Positions 1-6,355 of a stretch of DNA of 8,611 bases are shown here, piece after piece. The translations under genes and the position numbers were made by a program. The stretch comes from an uncultured Eubacteriaceae bacterium (GTDB lineage: Bacteria; Bacillota; Clostridia; Lachnospirales; CAG-274). Each line of letters starts with the position of its first letter. Position 1 is the stretch's first letter. The DNA is taken from assembly GCA_947565475.1 (NCBI GenBank), contig CANOGI010000083.1, forward strand, positions 1-8,611, in the 5' to 3' direction. Below the pieces are notes generated by a model. The model was not told where the DNA came from. It ran no database searches and saw only the letters and a program-made list of their open reading frames with translations.

Positions 1-564
1 GATGTAGCCAGACAGCTTTTGCTTTCTGCCGGAATTACGGATGTGACGGTTGAGAGAATCGCAGGACACCTTACTGACCATTATGACCCTAAAAATAAGG
101 TTTTAAGGCTTTCAGATTCAGTATTTGACTCAAAAAGCGTCGCCGCTCTTGGTGTTGCCGCCCATGAGACGGGACACGCTATTCAGCACAGGGAAAGTTA
201 TTTTCCTCTCGCTTTTAGGACAGCTATTTTTCCGGTGGTAAATATTGGCTCTAAGCTTTCTATGCCGCTTATTATTATTGGTCTTGTACTTGGTTATTTT
301 AGCTTCAGTAATACAATTCTTTTAGCCGGCATTATTTTGTTTTCTCTTGTCGTGCTTTTCCAGCTTATTACTTTACCTGTTGAGTTTAACGCCTCAAGCA
401 GAGCTTTAAAACTTCTCGGACAATATAACTATCTTTCTTCTGACGAGCTTAAACCGGCTAAAAAGGTTCTTTCAGCGGCCGCTTTAACTTATGTAGCCGC
501 CGCCGCTGTTTCTATAGCTCAAATATTAAGGCTTCTTCTTATTTTTAACAGAAGAAACGATTGA
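1..564 (+). CDS. yugP: YugP-family membrane zinc metallopeptidase, 5' end cut by window edge
   Basis: The reading frame is open from base 1 and ends at TGA 562-564, giving 187 visible codons. The true start lies upstream, because the first visible residues (DVARQLLLSAGITDV) already match the interior of this family; the TTG at base 19 is not a credible start. The zinc-binding HETGH motif (bases 163-177) sits in AAHETGHAIQH, and a downstream glutamate in PVEFNASSRA (codon at 382-384) is the expected third ligand, as in HExxH...E gluzincins. Two or three hydrophobic segments follow (about bases 220-375 and 470-545), so the protein is membrane-embedded. The family is widespread in Bacillota and its physiological substrates are poorly defined. 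In clostridial genomes this gene often lies beside translation and cell-wall regulatory genes, but the upstream context is not visible here. A GC-rich hairpin directly follows the stop, suggesting its transcription unit ends here. Confidence 0.88.
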   Translation, partial: DVARQLLLSAGITDVTVERIAGHLTDHYDPKNKVLRLSDSVFDSKSVAALGVAAHETGHAIQHRESYFPLAFRTAIFPVVNIGSKLSMPLIIIGLVLGYFSFSNTILLAGIILFSLVVLFQLITLPVEFNASSRALKLLGQYNYLSSDELKPAKKVLSAAALTYVAAAAVSIAQILRLLLIFNRRND

Positions 565-571
565 TTAATGT

Positions 572-592
572 CCTCCGTCTTTTTGACGGAGG
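572..592 (+). terminator. GC-rich hairpin after yugP, probable terminator lacking a 3' T tract
   Basis: CCTCCGTC (572-579) pairs perfectly with GACGGAGG (585-592) around a five-T loop, 8 bases after the yugP stop. The T run is in the loop and the sequence after the stem (CGTTATCG) is not T-rich, so it does not match the classic intrinsic terminator. It could act as a weak or factor-dependent terminator or as a 3'-end stabiliser. Confidence 0.5.
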
Positions 593-605
593 CGTTATCG
601 TGGAA

Positions 606-635
606 TTGTCAAGTAATCGAGCAAAAGTGCTTAAT
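606..635 (+). promoter_or_regulatory. weak candidate promoter for the CatA-like gene
   Basis: TTGTCA at 606-611 (5 of 6 to the -35 consensus) is followed after 18 bases by CTTAAT at 630-635 (4 of 6 to the -10). A better-looking TACAAT at 637-642 has no good -35 at normal spacing. The gene is preceded by a hairpin and is not close to another gene, so a promoter is expected in this 100-base gap; the exact site is uncertain. Confidence 0.3.
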
Positions 636-664
636 TTACAATAAAAATTTGGAGATGTATATTT

Positions 665-1300
665 ATGGCTAACTCGTATCGTATAATAGATGAAAAGAAT
701 TGGAAAAGAGCGTCGCATTGTATGGTTTTTAGAAACAGTGTTGAGCCGTCGTTTTGTGTGACCTTTGAGCTTGATATTACTGATTTTTTAAAAAGAGTCA
801 AAGAGAGTGAATATTCATTCACTTTAGCTATGGTATATGCGGTATGTAAATGCGCTAATGAGATTGAGGAGTTCAGATATAGATTTTTAGATGGAAAAGT
901 TGTTTTATTTGAAAGAATAGACACCGCGTTTACATATTTGAACAAGGATACTGAACTCTTTAAGGTGGTTAATGTTCCTATGATGGATACTATGGAGCAA
1001 TATATAAAATTGGCGGAAAAAATTATCAGGGAACAAGAAGAGTATTTTACTGGACCTTTGGGAAATGATGTTTTTCAATGTTCTCCAATGCCATGGATAA
1101 CTTATACCCATATATCTCATACTAATTCTGGAAAAAAAGACAATTCAACCCCTTTATTCGACTGGGGAAAATATTATGAGAGAAACGGGAAAATTATTTT
1201 GCCGTTTTCTGTTCAGGCGCATCACTCATTTGTCGATGGAATACATATTGGTAAATTCGCCGATAGACTGCGGGAATATTTAATGAGCGATAATTTATGA
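665..1300 (+). CDS. CatA-like O-acetyltransferase (chloramphenicol acetyltransferase family)
   Basis: This 211-residue protein is close to the usual CAT length (about 210-220) and aligns end to end by eye with the trimeric acetyl-CoA-dependent CAT family. The catalytic histidine and structural aspartate are in QAHHSFVDG (H187, D191), equivalent to H195/D199 of the type III enzyme. R15 in NWKRASH matches the arginine that pairs with that aspartate, S140 in CSPMPW matches the oxyanion-hole serine, and DWGKYYERNGK is the conserved late-domain segment. ATG 665 has a GGAG at 651-654. Differences from classical resistance enzymes: F22 replaces the chloramphenicol-contacting tyrosine, and the usual SFNLNVAN segment is replaced by HISHTNSGKKDN. 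It may therefore acetylate chloramphenicol or another hydroxylated compound; catalysis is well supported, resistance is not. It stands alone between a hairpin and an intrinsic terminator, so it is its own transcription unit and may be an acquired cargo gene. Confidence 0.87.
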   Translation: MANSYRIIDEKNWKRASHCMVFRNSVEPSFCVTFELDITDFLKRVKESEYSFTLAMVYAVCKCANEIEEFRYRFLDGKVVLFERIDTAFTYLNKDTELFKVVNVPMMDTMEQYIKLAEKIIREQEEYFTGPLGNDVFQCSPMPWITYTHISHTNSGKKDNSTPLFDWGKYYERNGKIILPFSVQAHHSFVDGIHIGKFADRLREYLMSDNL

Positions 1301-1316
1301 CGGATAAGGATATTGT

Positions 1317-1360
1317 TTAAGGAAACATCTTGAGAGATCATGGGGTGTTTCCTTAATTTT
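1317..1360 (+). terminator. intrinsic terminator of the CatA-like gene
   Basis: TTAAGGAAACA (1317-1327) is perfectly complementary to TGTTTCCTTAA (1346-1356). The stem can extend inward by a few G-U and G-C pairs, and it is followed by TTTT at 1357-1360. It begins 16 bases after the TGA of the gene, and the stem-plus-T layout is a typical Rho-independent terminator. Confidence 0.8.
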
Positions 1361-1483
1361 ATATAACAATGAAAGTTATTATCAGTTTGATTTTATAGCG
1401 CTTCATGGGATTTTTAGTGCGAAATAATAAAGGAATTTTTTGACATATCAGCTTTTATTAAAACCCGTTTGTTTATTATTTTA

Positions 1484-1512
1484 TTGTTTCCCTATAAAAT
1501 AGTTGTTATGAT
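1484..1512 (+). promoter_or_regulatory. candidate extended -10 promoter upstream of ispF
   Basis: TTGTTT (1484-1489) and TATGAT (1507-1512) are separated by 17 bases, and TG at 1504-1505 one base before the -10 gives the extended -10 form TGnTATGAT. It faces ispF and lies in the only long gap before the operon. In such AT-rich DNA chance matches are common, so this is a candidate rather than a defined start. Confidence 0.4.
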
Positions 1513-1530
1513 AGATTTTTTTAAAATTTA

Positions 1531-1570
1531 TTCAGAAAAAAGTTGAATTTGTCTATAATATCTGTATAAT
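1531..1570 (+). promoter_or_regulatory. two overlapping candidate sigma-A promoters for the ispF operon
   Basis: Two perfect TATAAT boxes lie 11 bases apart. TATAAT 1554-1559 has TTCAGA at 1531-1536 (spacer 17). TATAAT 1565-1570 has TTGAAT at 1543-1548 (spacer 16). Both face ispF, and starts would fall near 1566 and 1577, leaving a leader of about 140-150 bases. These are the best-matching promoter sites I see in the window. Confidence 0.55.
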
Positions 1571-1699
1571 TAATTATAAGGGTCAATTTTAGCGACGTTA
1601 TAGGAATTGCGTGTTGTGATTTTTTGGGTCAGAATGGCGTTTTTTTAAAAGAATATGAGGAGTTTGAGATAGATTTTAAAATCTTGAGAATTTTATTTT

Positions 1700-1705
1700 T
1701 GGAGG
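1700..1705 (+). promoter_or_regulatory. ribosome binding site that fixes the ispF TTG start
   Basis: TGGAGG at 1700-1705 lies 8 bases before TTG 1714. It is the only strong Shine-Dalgarno match near the beginning of the ispF homology and selects TTG 1714 over the upstream in-frame TTG at 1624. Confidence 0.8.
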
Positions 1706-1713
1706 TTTTTGAG

Positions 1714-2193
1714 TTGAATATAAGAGTTGGGTTAGGCTATGACGTTCATAGATTCGCTGAAAACAGAAAACTTGTTATTGGTGGGGTTTGTATACCTTAT
1801 GAAATGGGTCTTTTGGGTCATTCTGACGCTGACGTGCTTGTTCACGCCGTTATGGACAGTATAGTGGGAGCCTGCAAAAAAGGCGATATAGGAAAACTTT
1901 TTCCTGATAATGACCCCGAGTTTAAGGGTATATCAAGTCTTGAGTTATTAAAGAGGGTTTATGAGATTATTAAAAATGACGGTTATAAAATTATTAACAT
2001 AGATAGTATTATTGTGGCACAAAAACCTAAGATGGCACAATATATTAGTAGTATGGAAAAAAATATTTCCAAGTGTCTCAGTATTGACACTGAAGCTGTA
2101 AGCGTAAAGGCGACAACTGAAGAAAAGCTTGGTTTCACAGGAAGGGAAGAGGGGATTGCGGCAAAAGCCGTTTGCCTTGTTGAGAAAAGCTGA
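1714..2193 (+). CDS. ispF: 2-C-methyl-D-erythritol 2,4-cyclodiphosphate synthase
   Basis: IspF converts CDP-ME 2-phosphate to ME-2,4-cyclodiphosphate with release of CMP, the fifth step of the non-mevalonate (MEP) isoprenoid pathway, as a cytosolic trimer. The 159-residue length fits the family (about 157-160). From the TTG start the protein begins MNIRVGLGYDVHRF, with the metal ligands D10 and H12, then HSDADVLVHAVMDS with H44 as the third ligand and the loop HSDAD. GDIGKLFPDND and the C-terminal TTEEKLGFTGREEGIAA (CDP/phosphate-binding region) are intact. The frame is open about 30 codons further upstream, but that part has no family similarity and a good ribosome binding site precedes TTG 1714. 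It is probably the first gene of the operon with cysE 41 bases downstream. The usual neighbour ispD is not adjacent, so the preceding pathway step must be encoded elsewhere. Confidence 0.95.
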   Translation: MNIRVGLGYDVHRFAENRKLVIGGVCIPYEMGLLGHSDADVLVHAVMDSIVGACKKGDIGKLFPDNDPEFKGISSLELLKRVYEIIKNDGYKIINIDSIIVAQKPKMAQYISSMEKNISKCLSIDTEAVSVKATTEEKLGFTGREEGIAAKAVCLVEKS

Positions 2194-2223
2194 GGCAAAG
2201 TTTTTAAAACAGATATATAACAG

Positions 2224-2229
2224 AGGTGT
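2224..2229 (+). promoter_or_regulatory. ribosome binding site supporting the cysE ATG at 2235
   Basis: GAGGTG at 2224-2229 sits 5 bases before ATG 2235. The alternative GTG at 2226 overlaps this site and has no ribosome binding site of its own, so ATG 2235 is preferred. Confidence 0.7.
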
Positions 2230-2234
2230 GGGAA

Positions 2235-2960
2235 ATGAGTTTAAAAAAAATATTTTTTATGAGTTTGAAAGTGATTATTATTCTCAGAGCTGTTCTTTGT
2301 GTTAAAAATGAGGCGGACAGACAAATCGAGACTATAAGGAAAAAAGACCCGGCCGTAAAAAGCAAAGCGGAAGCTTTTTTATATCCATGCTTTTGGGCGT
2401 GTCTTTTTCATAGGGCCTCTCATAAATTTTACAAGATTAAATTATTTTTTATCGCCCGATTTATTTCTCAGGTTTCAAGGCTTATTACAGGTATTGAGAT
2501 TCATCCCGGCGCTAAAATCGGCAAGGGATTGTTTATTGACCATGGAATGGGCGTTGTTATCGGGGAAACCTGTGAGATAGGAGATAATGTTCTTATTTAT
2601 CAGGGAGTTACGCTGGGAGGTACGGGCAAGGAGACGGGAAAGAGGCATCCGACTATAGGAAACAATGTTATGATTGGAGCCGGAACTAAAATTTTAGGAC
2701 CTTTTAAAGTAGGCGACAACTCAAAAATCGGGGCGGGGTCTGTGGTTTTAAAGGAGGTTCCGCCTAATTGTACAGTTGTGGGAGTTCCGGCACGAGTTAT
2801 AAAAAGAAGAGAGGTTTCTAAAAGTGACTGTCCTTCTGATTGTCTTGATCAAATTAAATTTCCTGACCCTATTGAGATGGAAATTTGTGCTTTAAGGGTT
2901 AAAGTTAAAAAAATAGAGGAAAAATTAAATAAAAGCGTGTTTTCGGACACTAACCAATAA
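2235..2960 (+). CDS. cysE: serine O-acetyltransferase
   Basis: CysE transfers acetyl from acetyl-CoA to L-serine to make O-acetylserine, the committed step of cysteine synthesis. The 241-residue protein has an alpha-helical N-terminal domain and a left-handed beta-helix of hexapeptide repeats (about residues 85-190). Catalytic residues are visible: D102-H103 in IDHGMGVVIGET and H138 in GKRHPT, plus the CoA-binding GVTLGGTGKETGKRHP segment. The C-terminal tail (KFPDPIEMEI..., then a charged helix) resembles the short Gram-positive type. Relative to B. subtilis CysE there are roughly 15-20 extra N-terminal residues, hydrophobic and basic (MSLKKIFFMSLKVIIILRAV), which could be a family variant; no internal start with a good ribosome binding site is evident. 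The protein does not end in the isoleucine that docks E. coli CysE into CysK. It is followed by cysS after 44 bases, linking cysteine supply to tRNA charging. No T-box leader was seen. Confidence 0.95.
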   Translation: MSLKKIFFMSLKVIIILRAVLCVKNEADRQIETIRKKDPAVKSKAEAFLYPCFWACLFHRASHKFYKIKLFFIARFISQVSRLITGIEIHPGAKIGKGLFIDHGMGVVIGETCEIGDNVLIYQGVTLGGTGKETGKRHPTIGNNVMIGAGTKILGPFKVGDNSKIGAGSVVLKEVPPNCTVVGVPARVIKRREVSKSDCPSDCLDQIKFPDPIEMEICALRVKVKKIEEKLNKSVFSDTNQ

Positions 2961-3004
2961 TTTGTCCGCCGTGTTTTAAAAATTATAAGGAGAGAAAAAC
3001 TGTT

Positions 3005-4405
3005 ATGAAGCTTTACAATACACTGACAAGAAAAAAAGAAGAGTTTGTCCCTTTAGAGGAGAACAAGGTTAAAATGTATGTATGCGGTCCAACGGTATAT
3101 GATTATATACACATAGGAAACGCTAGGCCATATGTTATATTCGATACTATCAGGAGGTATTTGGAGTATAAAGGATATGATGTAAATTATGTACAAAATT
3201 TTACTGATGTGGATGACAAAATTATAAAAAGGGCTATTGAGGAAAATGTTTCCGCTAAGGAAATTTCAGATAGATATGTTGAGGAGGCGCTTAAAGACGC
3301 TTATGGGCTTAATGTTGAGCCCGCGACGAAAAACCCCAGGGTTACCGAGGAAATGCCTCACATAATTGAGATGATTAAAACTCTTGTCGAAAAAGGTTTT
3401 GCTTATGAGGTGAACGGGACTGTTTATTTTGACACAAAATCTTTTGACGGTTATGGCAAGCTTTCAGGAAAAAATATTGACGACCTTGAGGCGGGAGCGA
3501 GAATTGAGGTAAATAAAGACAAGAAAAATCCTATGGATTTTGTTTTATGGAAGCCTTTTAAGCCGGGAGAGCCAAAGTGGGACTCACCATGGGGAGAAGG
3601 CAGGCCAGGCTGGCATATAGAGTGTTCTGTTATGGCTAAGATATATTTAGGAGATACTATTGATATTCACGCTGGAGGGGAAGACCTTATTTTCCCTCAT
3701 CATGAGAATGAAATCGCTCAAAGTGAAGCGGCTAACGGAAAGCAGTTTTCTAAATATTGGCTTCATAATGGATTTATTAATGTGGACAATGAGAAAATGT
3801 CGAAATCAAAAGGTAATTTCTTTACTTTAAGAGAAATAGCGAGGGAAATTCCTTATGATGTTATAAGGTTTTTTATTTTAAACGGACATTACAGAAGTCC
3901 AATTAATTTTAGCCGTGAGCTTATGGAGGCCGCCGGAAACGGTCTTGACAGAATAAAAAACTGTGTTAAGGACATTAAGTTTATAACAGTAAACGGAAAA
4001 GATTCCGAACTTTCGGAAAATGAACGAAAGCTTGTTTCGGAATGCGTTAAATTTAAAGATCGGTTTGAAGAAAGTATGGATGATGATTTTAATACAGCCG
4101 ACGCTGTTTCAGCGATTTTTGAGTTTGTTAAATTCGCGAATGTAAATATTGGGGCTGAGTCAACAAAGAAATTCGCTGATATTATCTTGTCCAAAATTAT
4201 TGAGTTATGTGGTATTTTGGGAATTGAGCCTTTAAAAGAGGAAGCGGGTTTCGATACTGAGGAGATAGAAAAACTTATTGAGAAAAGGCAGCTCGCTAAA
4301 AAAGAAAAAAATTGGGCGGAAGCTGACAGAATAAGAGATGAGCTTTCGGCGATGGGGATTTTAATAGAGGATACGAGGGTCGGCGTAAGATGGAGCAGAA
4401 AATAA
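3005..4405 (+). CDS. cysS: cysteinyl-tRNA synthetase
   Basis: CysS attaches cysteine to tRNA-Cys in an ATP-dependent reaction in the cytosol. It is a class Ia synthetase of 466 residues, the normal length. The HIGH signature is HIGN at 36-39 within YIHIGNARPYV, and KMSKS is at 264-268. The catalytic zinc ligands are C27 (CGPTVYDY), C207 (HIECSVM), H232 and E236 (in HAGGEDLIFPHHENE), all present. The C-terminal DALR-like and tRNA-binding region ends with the typical AEADRIRDEL...GILIEDT pattern. ATG 3005 is preceded by AAGGAGAG at 2987-2994. It follows cysE, as in many Bacillota, and is separated from mrnC by one base, so translation is probably coupled. The protein looks complete and functional. 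Confidence 0.98.
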   Translation: MKLYNTLTRKKEEFVPLEENKVKMYVCGPTVYDYIHIGNARPYVIFDTIRRYLEYKGYDVNYVQNFTDVDDKIIKRAIEENVSAKEISDRYVEEALKDAYGLNVEPATKNPRVTEEMPHIIEMIKTLVEKGFAYEVNGTVYFDTKSFDGYGKLSGKNIDDLEAGARIEVNKDKKNPMDFVLWKPFKPGEPKWDSPWGEGRPGWHIECSVMAKIYLGDTIDIHAGGEDLIFPHHENEIAQSEAANGKQFSKYWLHNGFINVDNEKMSKSKGNFFTLREIAREIPYDVIRFFILNGHYRSPINFSRELMEAAGNGLDRIKNCVKDIKFITVNGKDSELSENERKLVSECVKFKDRFEESMDDDFNTADAVSAIFEFVKFANVNIGAESTKKFADIILSKIIELCGILGIEPLKEEAGFDTEEIEKLIEKRQLAKKEKNWAEADRIRDELSAMGILIEDTRVGVRWSRK

Positions 4406-4406
4406 T

Positions 4407-4823
4407 ATGACTGGAAAATTTTTTGATTCGATTTCAGGAGAATTTAAAATAAACGCTAATGAATATTCACCACTTAATCTCGCTTATATAGGCGACGCTG
4501 TTTTTGAGGTTTTTGTAAGAACTATGGTTATAAAAAACGGCAATATGCCTGTTAATAAACTTCATAAGGCTTCTAAAGAATTTGTGAACGCTAAAGCGCA
4601 GGCGAGGATGTTTGAGAAAATAAAAGATTCGGTCAATGAGGAGGAAATGGCGGTTCTTAAAAGAGGGAGAAACGCTAAAAGCTTTACATCCGCGAAAAAC
4701 GCCTCAATTATTGACTATAGACACGCCACGGGGCTTGAGACTTTATTTGGATATTTATATATAAAAGGCGATATCGATAGGCTTGGGGAAATTTTTAATA
4801 TGTGTATTGAAAAGGAGGATTAA
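4407..4823 (+). CDS. mrnC: Mini-ribonuclease III (23S rRNA maturation)
   Basis: Mini-III is a dimeric double-strand-specific RNase consisting only of the RNase III catalytic domain, without a dsRNA-binding domain. In B. subtilis it trims the ends of 23S rRNA precursor. The 138-residue length fits. The signature NLAYIGDAVFEVFVR carries the catalytic D30, VLKRGRNAKSFTSAKN is the strongly conserved central block, and E111 in GLETLFGYLY is the second metal-binding acid. The start ATG 4407 lies one base after the cysS stop and has only a weak site (TGGAG, 4391-4395) inside cysS, which fits translational coupling. The gene's last codons contain the ribosome binding site of rlmB, again suggesting coupled expression. 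Position between cysS and rlmB is the conserved Bacillota order. Confidence 0.95.
   Translation: MTGKFFDSISGEFKINANEYSPLNLAYIGDAVFEVFVRTMVIKNGNMPVNKLHKASKEFVNAKAQARMFEKIKDSVNEEEMAVLKRGRNAKSFTSAKNASIIDYRHATGLETLFGYLYIKGDIDRLGEIFNMCIEKED
4813..4818 (+). promoter_or_regulatory. strong ribosome binding site for the rlmB TTG start
   Basis: A full AGGAGG at 4813-4818, inside the end of mrnC, lies 7 bases before TTG 4826. It supports the TTG start and therefore the long N-terminal extension of RlmB as really translated. Confidence 0.8.
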
Positions 4824-4825
4824 AT

Positions 4826-5692
4826 TTGAAAGAGAACAGAAGAAAAAGTAACTTTAGCGAAAAAGGGAATCCTCAAAAAAGTTTTGCTGAAAAGTTTGAT
4901 AAAAATTTACATGGTAAATTTAATAAATATTCAGAAAAAAATAATTATGATCCTGATGAGAATTTTCAGCTTGAGGGAAGAAATCCTGTGCTTGAGGCGA
5001 TAAACAGCGGGAGAACTATTGATAAAATTATTGTGAAAAAGGGCGAGATAGAGGGAACTTTAAGAGTTATTGTAGCAAAAGCCTCCGAGCGGGGTATTGT
5101 TATTCAAGAGGTAGATAAAAATAAAATGGCGGAAATAAGCAAATCAAATAACTGCCAGGGGATTATAGCGTTTTGTCCGGCTAAAGAATATGTTGATGTG
5201 CGGGATATTATTAAAATTGCGGAGGATAAGGGAGAAAAGCCATTTATTATAATTCTTGATGAGATAACTGATCCCCACAATCTGGGGGCTGTTTTAAGAA
5301 CAGCCGACGCCAGCGGGGTTCATGGGGTTATTATCCCGAAAAGAAGAGCTGTCGGGCTTACGGCCATTGTAAGCAAGACCTCAGCGGGAGCCGTTGAGCA
5401 CATACCAGTAGCAAGAGTTACAAATATCGCTAATACTATTGACGATTTAAAAAAATATGGTATTTGGGTTGCTTGCGCCGATATGGATGGACAAGAATAT
5501 TTTGACGCCCCGCTTGACGGGGCGGTGGCCGTTGTTATCGGAGGCGAGGGAAGCGGGGTAGGCAGACTTGTTCGTCAAAAATGCGATTTTTCCGTTAAAA
5601 TCCCTATGCTTGGCAAAATATCTTCTTTAAACGCCTCTGTCGCGGCGGGTCTTATTATGTATGAGGTTGTTCGCCAAAGACGCGGCGGGTGA
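4826..5692 (+). CDS. rlmB: 23S rRNA (guanosine 2'-O)-methyltransferase RlmB/TrmH (SpoU) family
   Basis: A SAM-dependent SPOUT methyltransferase of 288 residues. After a charged, lysine- and asparagine-rich extension of about 46 residues comes the L30e-like substrate-binding domain (about 48-125, starting LEGRNPVLEAI), then the knotted SpoU domain (about 139-284). Its three motifs are intact: motif 1 DEITDPHNLGAVLRTADASG (145-164, with N152 and R158), motif 2 GGEGSGV (239-245) and motif 3 IPMLGKISSLNASVAAGL (259-276). In E. coli RlmB methylates G2251 of 23S rRNA; the Gram-positive members at this locus (YacO) are annotated likewise, but family members differ in target, so the exact nucleotide is inferred. 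A TTG start with a perfect Shine-Dalgarno sequence follows mrnC by 2 bases. Its end overlaps or abuts yacP. The extension is probably disordered and may help RNA or ribosome binding. Confidence 0.93.
   Translation: MKENRRKSNFSEKGNPQKSFAEKFDKNLHGKFNKYSEKNNYDPDENFQLEGRNPVLEAINSGRTIDKIIVKKGEIEGTLRVIVAKASERGIVIQEVDKNKMAEISKSNNCQGIIAFCPAKEYVDVRDIIKIAEDKGEKPFIIILDEITDPHNLGAVLRTADASGVHGVIIPKRRAVGLTAIVSKTSAGAVEHIPVARVTNIANTIDDLKKYGIWVACADMDGQEYFDAPLDGAVAVVIGGEGSGVGRLVRQKCDFSVKIPMLGKISSLNASVAAGLIMYEVVRQRRGG
5687..5692 (+). promoter_or_regulatory. ribosome binding site favouring the yacP GTG at 5698
   Basis: GGGTGA at 5687-5692, overlapping the rlmB stop codon, is 5 bases before GTG 5698. The other in-frame GTG at 5689 lies within it and has no upstream Shine-Dalgarno match. 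Confidence 0.55.
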
Positions 5693-5697
5693 TTTTT

Positions 5698-6210
5698 GTG
5701 AGTGATGAGTATTTGCTTGTTGACGGTTATAATATTATATTCGCGTGGGAATCACTAAAGAAAGTAGCTGACATCTCGCTTGAGGACGCAAGAGACAAGC
5801 TTATCGACATTTTAGGTGATTATCAAGGTTATAAAAAAATTAATCTTATTCTTGTTTTTGACGCTTATCTTGTTAAGGGCGGAACGGGAAGTGTTTATAA
5901 ATATAACGATATATATGTCGTGTATACAAAAGAAGCTGAAACCGCGGATAACTACATAGAACGCACCGCGACAAAGCTTAAGGGAAAATACAAGGTAACC
6001 GTCGCCACGTCAGACAGACTTGAACAAGTTATTATTATGAGCAAGGGCGCTGTTAGAATATCGGCTAGAGAGCTTGAGGAAGATGTTAAGCTCTCTAAAA
6101 AGCACATTAAGGAAAAAATTGAGGAATTTAAACCTGTGAAAAATAATATGCTTATAGATAATCTTGATAGTGAAACGGCCGCGTGGCTTGAAAAAATGCG
6201 AAGGGGATGA
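5698..6210 (+). CDS. yacP: YacP/Rae1-type NYN-domain ribosome-associated mRNA endonuclease
   Basis: Predicted 170-residue NYN (PIN-like) nuclease. In B. subtilis the homologue (YacP, renamed Rae1) enters the ribosomal A site and cuts certain mRNAs in a translation-dependent way. Acidic residues that would hold the catalytic metal are visible: D9 in LLVDGYN, D55 in LVFDAYLVKGG, D84 in KEAETADNYIE, and D106 in VATSDRLEQ, together with the conserved RISAREL helix and a C-terminal AWLEKMRRG. Length agrees with the family (about 170). The start is ambiguous: GTG 5698 fits the family N-terminus and has a GGGTGA ribosome binding site, while GTG 5689 would add three residues and overlap the rlmB stop by four bases. 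It is the last closely packed gene before a 197-base gap and sits in its conserved place between rlmB and sigH. Confidence 0.9.
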   Translation: MSDEYLLVDGYNIIFAWESLKKVADISLEDARDKLIDILGDYQGYKKINLILVFDAYLVKGGTGSVYKYNDIYVVYTKEAETADNYIERTATKLKGKYKVTVATSDRLEQVIIMSKGAVRISARELEEDVKLSKKHIKEKIEEFKPVKNNMLIDNLDSETAAWLEKMRRG

Positions 6211-6355
6211 ATAATGCAATTATAGTTAATAGACTTGAAAATTAACAAGTTCAGTGGATAAAAATTATTTTTACGGTGTTGCTGTCAGTTATAATAGGCT
6301 TTGGACTATTACGGTTTTCCGCTATTTTGTAAAATCATTTTTATTTTGTCTCATT

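Larger units (their letters stand above)
1361..1713 (+). other. non-coding gap and leader upstream of ispF
   Basis: About 350 AT-rich bases between the terminator of the CatA-like gene and ispF. I see no convincing ORF, tRNA or mobile-element remnant. The stretch 1480-1570 contains several good sigma-A-like promoter matches (listed separately). The last part, about 1577-1713, would be an untranslated leader of roughly 140 bases. It contains a perfect 14-base palindrome, AGATTTTAAAATCT, at 1671-1684, shortly before the ispF ribosome binding site. The ispF frame stays open back to a TTG at 1624, but that start has no ribosome binding site. I looked for the T-box signature (AGGGTGGNACCGCG) expected for cysteine-responsive control and did not find it here or before cysE. 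Confidence 0.6.

Noticed and set aside
631..1120. Minus-strand ORFs of 71 and 104 codons across the CatA-like gene
   Set aside because: They are antisense shadows of a gene with clear family motifs and lack credible ribosome binding sites.
1440..1445. Perfect TTGACA as a promoter -35 box
   Set aside because: No acceptable -10 lies 16-18 bases downstream (the sequence there is AAACCCG-like), so it was not called as a promoter.
1624..1713. In-frame 30-codon N-terminal extension of ispF from TTG 1624
   Set aside because: No ribosome binding site upstream, no family similarity, and TTG 1714 has a strong site and gives the standard IspF N-terminus and length.
3889..4194. Minus-strand 101-codon ORF inside cysS
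   Set aside because: Serine- and phenylalanine-rich antisense shadow of the conserved CysRS coding region.
5952..6248. Minus-strand 98- and 69-codon ORFs over yacP
   Set aside because: Antisense shadows of a recognisable NYN-domain gene; composition reflects the complementary codons.
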